DNA from: an uncultured Actinomyces sp.
GTDB taxonomy: Bacteria > Actinomycetota > Actinomycetes > Actinomycetales > Actinomycetaceae
NCBI GenBank assembly: GCA_915069725.1
Contig: CAJZFF010000154.1
Span: 1 to 5,555 of the forward strand
Direction: 5' to 3'
Length of the DNA stretch: 5,555 bases
Below are positions 1-5,555 of this stretch, one piece after another (position 1 is the first letter of the stretch; each line of letters starts with the position of its first letter). Below the pieces are notes generated by a model that did no database searches, had not been told where the DNA came from, and saw only the letters and a list, made by a program, of their open reading frames with translations. The translations under genes were made by a program, and so were the position numbers.

Positions 1-75
1 GGAACCTCATAGGTTTCGGGGCCGACGCCGTTGACACGCAGGAGCCGGGAGTGCCCTTCGTCAGAGGCAGTCCGC

Positions 76-1716
<1,641 letters not shown>

Positions 1717-1795
1717 GGAGTTCCTTTCGCGTGGGCGGGCGGACAGCCGGTGACGGGGTATGGGAACCCGCTCCGGCACAGCAGACAACCCCAGA

Positions 1796-1801
1796 ATTGT
1801 A
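1796..1801 (-). promoter_or_regulatory. Probable -10 element of the rpoD promoter
   Basis: On the minus strand this reads TACAAT, one mismatch from the sigma-70 -10 consensus. The hexamer at the expected -35 spacing (CGGTGA, 17-nt spacer) is poor, which is common for actinobacterial promoters. The predicted transcript start is about 1789, giving a leader of about 73 nt to the GTG at 1716. A promoter read by its own product would fit an autoregulated housekeeping sigma gene. Confidence 0.55.
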
Positions 1802-1835
1802 GCGTTTATTCCCCAGGATCACCGCACGGGCGACT

Positions 1836-1841
1836 TAGTAT
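1836..1841 (+). promoter_or_regulatory. Possible -10 element for the prenyl synthase gene
   Basis: TAGTAT matches four of six consensus -10 positions and fits the TAnnnT pattern. It is the best plus-strand candidate in the divergent spacer. I see no convincing -35 at 16-18 nt. If used, transcription would begin near 1848 with a leader of roughly 95 nt. The rest of the 1717-1941 spacer holds no gene or clear operator. Confidence 0.3.
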
Positions 1842-1941
1842 GCCCTCACCTTGTCCGCACTCGGCGTCGCGCCGCGGCAAACCTGCCGTCGGGAGCGTCG
1901 CCGGCCCTCCTGACGTCTGAGCTGGGACTACTCTGGCGGTC

Positions 1942-3102
1942 ATGAGTGCGCTGCCTGCGGCCCTGGGCCGTGTCCGTCCCGTCGTCGAGCACCGTCTGAC
2001 CCAGGTCCTGGAGGACTGCCGCCGGCGCTGGGAGGACCTGGGCCAGGCCGCCCCGGAGCTGCTCGATGCCGCCGGGAGCGTCCTGAGTGGGGGCAAGCGC
2101 ATGCGTGCCGTCCTGGGGGCCGTCGGCTGCGCGATCCTGAGCGCCCAGGAGCAGCGATCCGAGTGCCTGACCGGTTCCGACGCCGTCCACCTGGGTGCGG
2201 CGCTGGAGCTCTACCAGGCCAGTGCCCTGGTCCACGACGACCTCATGGACGGCGCCGACACGCGCCGGGGCCTGCCCGCGGCGCACCGGGTCTTCGCCCG
2301 GGACCACGAGGCCCGGGGCTGGCTGGGGCGCCCGCAGACCTTCGGGGCCAATGGCGCCATCCTGCTCGGCGATCTCCTGCTGTCCCTGGCCGGCGAGGAG
2401 ATGAGTGCGCTGTCGCAGTCGCGCGTCTCCTGTGAGAACGGAAGCAGAGCGGTCCAGTACGCCCGGACGGCTTTCGACGCCATGACCACCGAGGTGGCCC
2501 TGGGCCAGTTCCTCGACGTGCGCAGCGAGAACCTGCCCCTGCCCTGGGACCAGGAGCCGGGCGCCGCAGCCAGGCTCATGCAGGGCGATGCCCTGTCGGT
2601 CGTGCGGCACAAGTCGGCCCGCTACTCGGTGCGCCACCCGCTACTCATCGGCGCCCTCCTGGCCGGCCTGGACCCGAGCGGGACCACCGCCGAGCACCTG
2701 GCCGCCTTCGGCGAGGACGTCGGTATCGCCTTCCAGCTGCGCGACGACGAGCTGGGGGTCTTCGGTTCGCCGCAGGCCACTGGCAAGCCGGCCGGCGACG
2801 ATCTTCGCGAGGGCAAGCGCACAGTGCTGCTGGCCCTGACCTGGGGGCGATGCGACGAGGCTGGCCGACAGCTGCTCGGCAGCGTCCTGGCCAATCCTGA
2901 GGCCACGGAGGAGAAGATCGGCGAGGTCGCCGCGCTCATTGAGGACTGCGGCGCGCGCGCCGCCCACGAGGAGATCATCGCCGCGCACCGCGAGGCCGGG
3001 AACCGGGCGCTGGAGCGCCTCGGGGACGAGGGCGTGGTGAGCACCGCATCCCTGGAGGACCTGGCAGTGCTGGCGGACCTGCTGACGCACCGAGTCTCCT
3101 GA
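1942..3102 (+). CDS. idsA: Trans-type polyprenyl diphosphate synthase (geranylgeranyl or related, IdsA family)
   Basis: Cytosolic enzyme that condenses isopentenyl diphosphate onto an allylic diphosphate, making the chains used for carotenoids, quinone side chains or lipid carriers. The 386-aa protein has the family marks in order: GGKRMR at 50-55 (diphosphate binding), the first Asp-rich motif DDLMD at 99-103, K224 in a KSARYS motif, FQLRDDELG at 264-272 (second Asp-rich motif, Asp268/Asp269, with G replacing the last D as in many actinobacterial members), then GKPAGDDLREGKRT at 281-294. The ATG is the first start after an in-frame stop at 1918-1920. Its ribosome site is weak (GGCGG). The residues four and five places before the first motif are Ala95 and Ser94. 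These are small rather than aromatic, which usually permits products of C20 or longer. Exact chain length cannot be read from sequence. Confidence 0.9.
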   Translation: MSALPAALGRVRPVVEHRLTQVLEDCRRRWEDLGQAAPELLDAAGSVLSGGKRMRAVLGAVGCAILSAQEQRSECLTGSDAVHLGAALELYQASALVHDDLMDGADTRRGLPAAHRVFARDHEARGWLGRPQTFGANGAILLGDLLLSLAGEEMSALSQSRVSCENGSRAVQYARTAFDAMTTEVALGQFLDVRSENLPLPWDQEPGAAARLMQGDALSVVRHKSARYSVRHPLLIGALLAGLDPSGTTAEHLAAFGEDVGIAFQLRDDELGVFGSPQATGKPAGDDLREGKRTVLLALTWGRCDEAGRQLLGSVLANPEATEEKIGEVAALIEDCGARAAHEEIIAAHREAGNRALERLGDEGVVSTASLEDLAVLADLLTHRVS

Positions 3103-3129
3103 TCCGGCGCGGGAAACGGGGCGCCCCGC

Positions 3130-3153
3130 CAGGTGGGCAGTACTACCCGCCTG
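3130..3153 (+). terminator. Weak hairpin between the prenyl synthase and kinase genes
   Basis: CAGGTGGG (3130-3137) pairs with CCCGCCTG (3146-3153), giving 8 bp including one G-U pair, with an 8-nt loop. No U-tract follows. It begins 27 nt after the prenyl synthase stop and lies just upstream of the kinase promoter candidate, so it may reduce read-through. It is not a canonical intrinsic terminator. Confidence 0.3.
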
Positions 3154-3189
3154 ATCCGGCCGGCGGCTGTGACCACCCCACCGGCATCG

Positions 3190-3195
3190 TAGAAT
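3190..3195 (+). promoter_or_regulatory. -10 element of a probable leaderless kinase promoter
   Basis: TAGAAT differs from the consensus -10 at one position. Only six bases separate it from the kinase GTG at 3202, so the expected transcript start falls on the start codon. A GTGACC hexamer at 3169-3174 is a possible -35, though the 15-nt spacer is short. No Shine-Dalgarno sequence precedes the GTG. Leaderless mRNAs starting at ATG or GTG are common in actinobacteria. Confidence 0.6.
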
Positions 3196-3201
3196 CGCGG
3201 C

Positions 3202-5229
3202 GTGGTCACAGATCCCCTCATTGGTCGGTTGGTCGACTCTCGCTACGAGATCGTCGACCGCCTAGCGCGTGGCGGGATGGCCACCGTCTACCGCGCTCAT
3301 GACCGTCGCCTGGACCGGACCGTGGCGCTCAAGCTCATGCACGCCCACCTGGCCGACTCCCCCGACTTCGTCTCGCGCTTCCGCCGTGAGGCTCGGGCCG
3401 CTGCACGCCTGTCCAACCCGGGCGTGGTGGCCGTCTTCGACCAGGGCAGCCTGGATGGGGTGGCCTACCTTGTCATGGAGTACGTCGAGGGGCCCACGCT
3501 GCGAGACCTCATTGCGGCCGGACCGCTGTCGGTCAAGGAGGCCCTGGGGCTGGTGGCCCAGCTGTTGCGTCCGCTCGGCGCGGCCCACCGGGCCGGCCTG
3601 GTCCACCGCGACATCAAGCCGGAGAACGTGCTGCTGCCCTCGGACGGCTCGGTGGCCAAGGTGGCCGACTTCGGCCTGGCCCGGGCGGTCACGGAGGTGA
3701 CGCAGACGACGACGGGCAACGTGCTGGGCACGGTCGCCTACCTGGCACCTGAGCTCATCACCTCCGGGGACTCCACCTCTCGCGCCGATGTCTTCTCCGC
3801 CGGGGTGGTCCTCTACGAGCTCCTCACCGGCCAGCAGCCCTTCACCGCGGACTCCCCCATTCAGATCGCCTTCCGCAACGTCCACGAGGACGTGCCCCTG
3901 CCCTCCAAGCTGGTGCCCGAGATGCCGGCCGACGTCGATGAGCTCGTGGCCACCATGACGCGCCGTGAGCCGCAGGAGCGCCCGGCCGACGCCGACGAGG
4001 CGCTGGCGCTGCTGCGCAACGTCGTCGACGAGCTCACCGACTCCGAGCTCTCCGTGCGCCGCGGGGGCGGGACCGGTTCCATCCGGACCCAGCAGGTCAT
4101 GACGGCCAATGCTCAGGCCGCCCGCTCCGCCATCGACAATGAGCCCCAGGACGACGCCGACGATACTTCCGCCGAGGATGCCTCGTCGCACGCCGGGATG
4201 CGCACCGTCTCCCTGCCCATTGGCTCCATAGGCCCGGATTCCAAGGGGAGAACACGTGCGCTCTCCCGCAAGGCCCTGGCGGCCGACGCGCAGAAGACCA
4301 CTGCCGTCCCCACCTCGAAGAAGGGCAACGGCGGCTTCAGTCGCCGGCGTGCACTCGTCATCGGGCTGCTGGCCGTCGCCGGAACCGGTGCGAGCGCCAC
4401 CTGGTACCTGACGGCCGGTCCCGGTAGAAGAGTCTCCGTGCCGAATATCGTCGGCATGTCTGAGGACCAGGCGCAGCTCGCCCTGGAGAAGCAGGGACTC
4501 GACTGGGGCACGCCCGAACGCGTCTACTCCGACACGGTCCCCGCGGGCAGCATCGTCTCCTGCCAGCCGAAGGCGGGCCAAAAGGTGGGGCTCGGCCAGG
4601 CCGTCACCGCCACCGTCTCCCGAGGCGTGGAGACCAAGACCGTTCCCGACGTCGTCAGGAAGACCAAGGACCAGGCCACAGCCGCGATCACGGCGGCCGG
4701 CCTGACCCTGGGGGACGTCACGGAGGAGTACTCCGCCAGCGTGGAGTCGGGCAAGGTCATCTCCTGCGACCCCAAGGCCGGCAAGGTCATCAAGCACACC
4801 GAGAAGGTCTCGCTCGTGGTCTCCAAGGGCAAGGAGCCGGCCACGATCCCCGACGTGACCGGTATGAGCGAGGACGAGGCCAAGAAGGTCCTGGAGGACG
4901 CCGGGCTGAAGAAGGGCAAGGTCAGCAAGGGCTACTCCGACTCCGTGGCCAAGGGGAACGTCATCTCCTCCTCCCCCATCGCCGGGGCCTCGGGCTACTA
5001 CAAGGGCGACTCGGTGGACCTGACGGTCTCCAAGGGGCCCGAGAAGGTGACGGTGCCGGATGTGACCGGTAAGAGCCAGGACGAGGCCAAGAAGGTCCTG
5101 GAGGACGCCGGGCTCAAGGTGGAGGTCAATAAGCGCCTGGGTGGTCCCTTCGGGACGGTGCGCTCCACTGACCCTGCGCCGGGCTCCAGCGTCAAGCCGG
5201 ACTCCAAGGTCACCATCAACATCTTCTGA
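3202..5229 (+). CDS. pknL: Transmembrane Ser/Thr protein kinase with four PASTA repeats (PknL type)
   Basis: Eukaryotic-type (Hanks) receptor kinase of 675 aa. It phosphorylates cytosolic Ser/Thr targets, probably in response to cell-wall material. The kinase domain spans about 14-275: Gly-rich loop LARGGMATVY (21-30), Lys44 in VALK, likely helix-C Glu63, HRDIKPEN (135-142) with catalytic Asp137, DFG at 156-158, threonines 169-171 in the activation loop, and GTVAYLAPE (176-184). All catalytic residues are present. A linker of about 100 residues (281-380) follows, with possible phospho-threonines at T296 and T335. Next come RRR (381-383), one membrane helix (about 384-403), and extracellular PASTA repeats near 411-475, 479-543, 547-612 and 615-675. 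The ARGGMATVY loop, the RRLDRTVALK stretch and the neighbours favour PknL over PknB. Mycobacterial PknL lacks PASTA repeats, while corynebacterial PknL has them. The GTG start sits six bases after a -10 box. Confidence 0.93.
   Translation: MVTDPLIGRLVDSRYEIVDRLARGGMATVYRAHDRRLDRTVALKLMHAHLADSPDFVSRFRREARAAARLSNPGVVAVFDQGSLDGVAYLVMEYVEGPTLRDLIAAGPLSVKEALGLVAQLLRPLGAAHRAGLVHRDIKPENVLLPSDGSVAKVADFGLARAVTEVTQTTTGNVLGTVAYLAPELITSGDSTSRADVFSAGVVLYELLTGQQPFTADSPIQIAFRNVHEDVPLPSKLVPEMPADVDELVATMTRREPQERPADADEALALLRNVVDELTDSELSVRRGGGTGSIRTQQVMTANAQAARSAIDNEPQDDADDTSAEDASSHAGMRTVSLPIGSIGPDSKGRTRALSRKALAADAQKTTAVPTSKKGNGGFSRRRALVIGLLAVAGTGASATWYLTAGPGRRVSVPNIVGMSEDQAQLALEKQGLDWGTPERVYSDTVPAGSIVSCQPKAGQKVGLGQAVTATVSRGVETKTVPDVVRKTKDQATAAITAAGLTLGDVTEEYSASVESGKVISCDPKAGKVIKHTEKVSLVVSKGKEPATIPDVTGMSEDEAKKVLEDAGLKKGKVSKGYSDSVAKGNVISSSPIAGASGYYKGDSVDLTVSKGPEKVTVPDVTGKSQDEAKKVLEDAGLKVEVNKRLGGPFGTVRSTDPAPGSSVKPDSKVTINIF
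4852..5118 (+). repeat. Near-identical direct repeat in PASTA units 3 and 4
   Basis: The segment at 4852-4911 recurs at 5059-5118 with few differences, including an uninterrupted identical stretch of about 37 bases. Both copies encode DVTGxSxDEAKKVLEDAGLK, the opening of a PASTA unit. PASTA units 1 and 2 are much more diverged at the same positions, which suggests a recent duplication or gene conversion between units 3 and 4. Confidence 0.8.
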
Positions 5230-5234
5230 CGGCT

Positions 5235-5267
5235 GTGGCCCGGTTCCGCCGAGGCGGACCGGGCCAC
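5235..5267 (+). terminator. Intrinsic terminator of the kinase gene
   Basis: GTGGCCCGGT and CCGCC pair with GGCGG and ACCGGGCCAC. The stem is about 14 bp with one bulged T and a CGAG tetraloop. It begins five bases after the kinase stop codon. A short TTT (5269-5271) follows on the plus strand. Because the genes are convergent and the stem is nearly symmetric, it may also stop transcripts from the DAHP synthase side, but no U-tract is present on that strand. Confidence 0.75.
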
Positions 5268-5271
5268 GTTT

Positions 5272-5288
5272 CGCCTGCTCTGCAGGCG
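5272..5288. terminator. Second small hairpin between the convergent genes
   Basis: CGCCTGC (5272-5278) pairs with GCAGGCG (5282-5288) around a 3-nt loop. It lies 18 nt past the DAHP synthase stop on the minus strand and only four bases from the larger kinase terminator. Together they form a tandem hairpin block between convergent genes. Neither orientation has a good U-tract. Confidence 0.4.
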
Positions 5289-5306
5289 GGCGCTCAGCGA
5301 GTGTTC

Positions 5307-5555
<249 letters not shown>

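Noticed and set aside
1..75. A gene edge downstream of rpoD; one minus-strand frame reads LLRVNGVGPETYEV, slightly like a helix-hairpin-helix motif
   Set aside because: That frame has no ATG or GTG start with a ribosome site and overlaps the rpoD 3' end. Other frames are no better. The stretch is too short to call, and no terminator hairpin is evident.
1846..2637. Minus-strand open frame of 263 codons across the idsA start
   Set aside because: It overlaps a gene with all family motifs on the other strand, and its own product has no recognisable features.

Overview
The window is GC-rich throughout and reads as chromosomal core DNA from a Gram-positive actinobacterium. Four protein families support this: an actinobacterial housekeeping sigma factor, a short-type polyprenyl diphosphate synthase, a PASTA-domain Ser/Thr kinase and a class II (plant/actinobacterial type) DAHP synthase. 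The mix resembles Actinomyces or a close relative. The genus is inferred from protein character only.

Layout. Bases 1-75 lie downstream of the sigma gene and hold no gene I can support. The gene for the principal sigma factor (RpoD/SigA/HrdB) runs on the minus strand, 76-1716. A 225-bp divergent spacer (1717-1941) carries its likely promoter. From there a prenyl diphosphate synthase gene of the IdsA type (1942-3102) runs on the plus strand. After a 99-bp gap comes a membrane Ser/Thr kinase of the PknL type with four extracellular PASTA repeats (3202-5229), probably read from a leaderless mRNA. A strong hairpin closes the kinase gene. The window ends inside the 3' part of a convergent class II DAHP synthase gene (aroG type, 5307-5555, minus strand).

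How the genes relate. The prenyl synthase, PknL and class II DAHP synthase sit near each other in mycobacteria and corynebacteria as well, so this is a contracted version of a known actinobacterial neighbourhood. The genes that separate them in Mycobacterium tuberculosis, including the PknL substrate gene Rv2175c, are absent between them here. The themes are isoprenoid precursors for the cell envelope, sensing of cell-wall material by PASTA repeats, and entry into aromatic biosynthesis. The sigma factor next door is a general transcription gene with no obvious pathway link.

Most unusual feature. The sigma factor has a conventional C-terminal two-thirds, but its N-terminus is not the usual Ala/Lys-rich tail. 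It has a 50-residue tract with 35 Asp/Glu, followed by about 100 residues that look like the opening coils of a secreted right-handed parallel beta-helix (pectate-lyase-like) protein. It is in frame and uninterrupted. I do not know of this domain in a housekeeping sigma factor.
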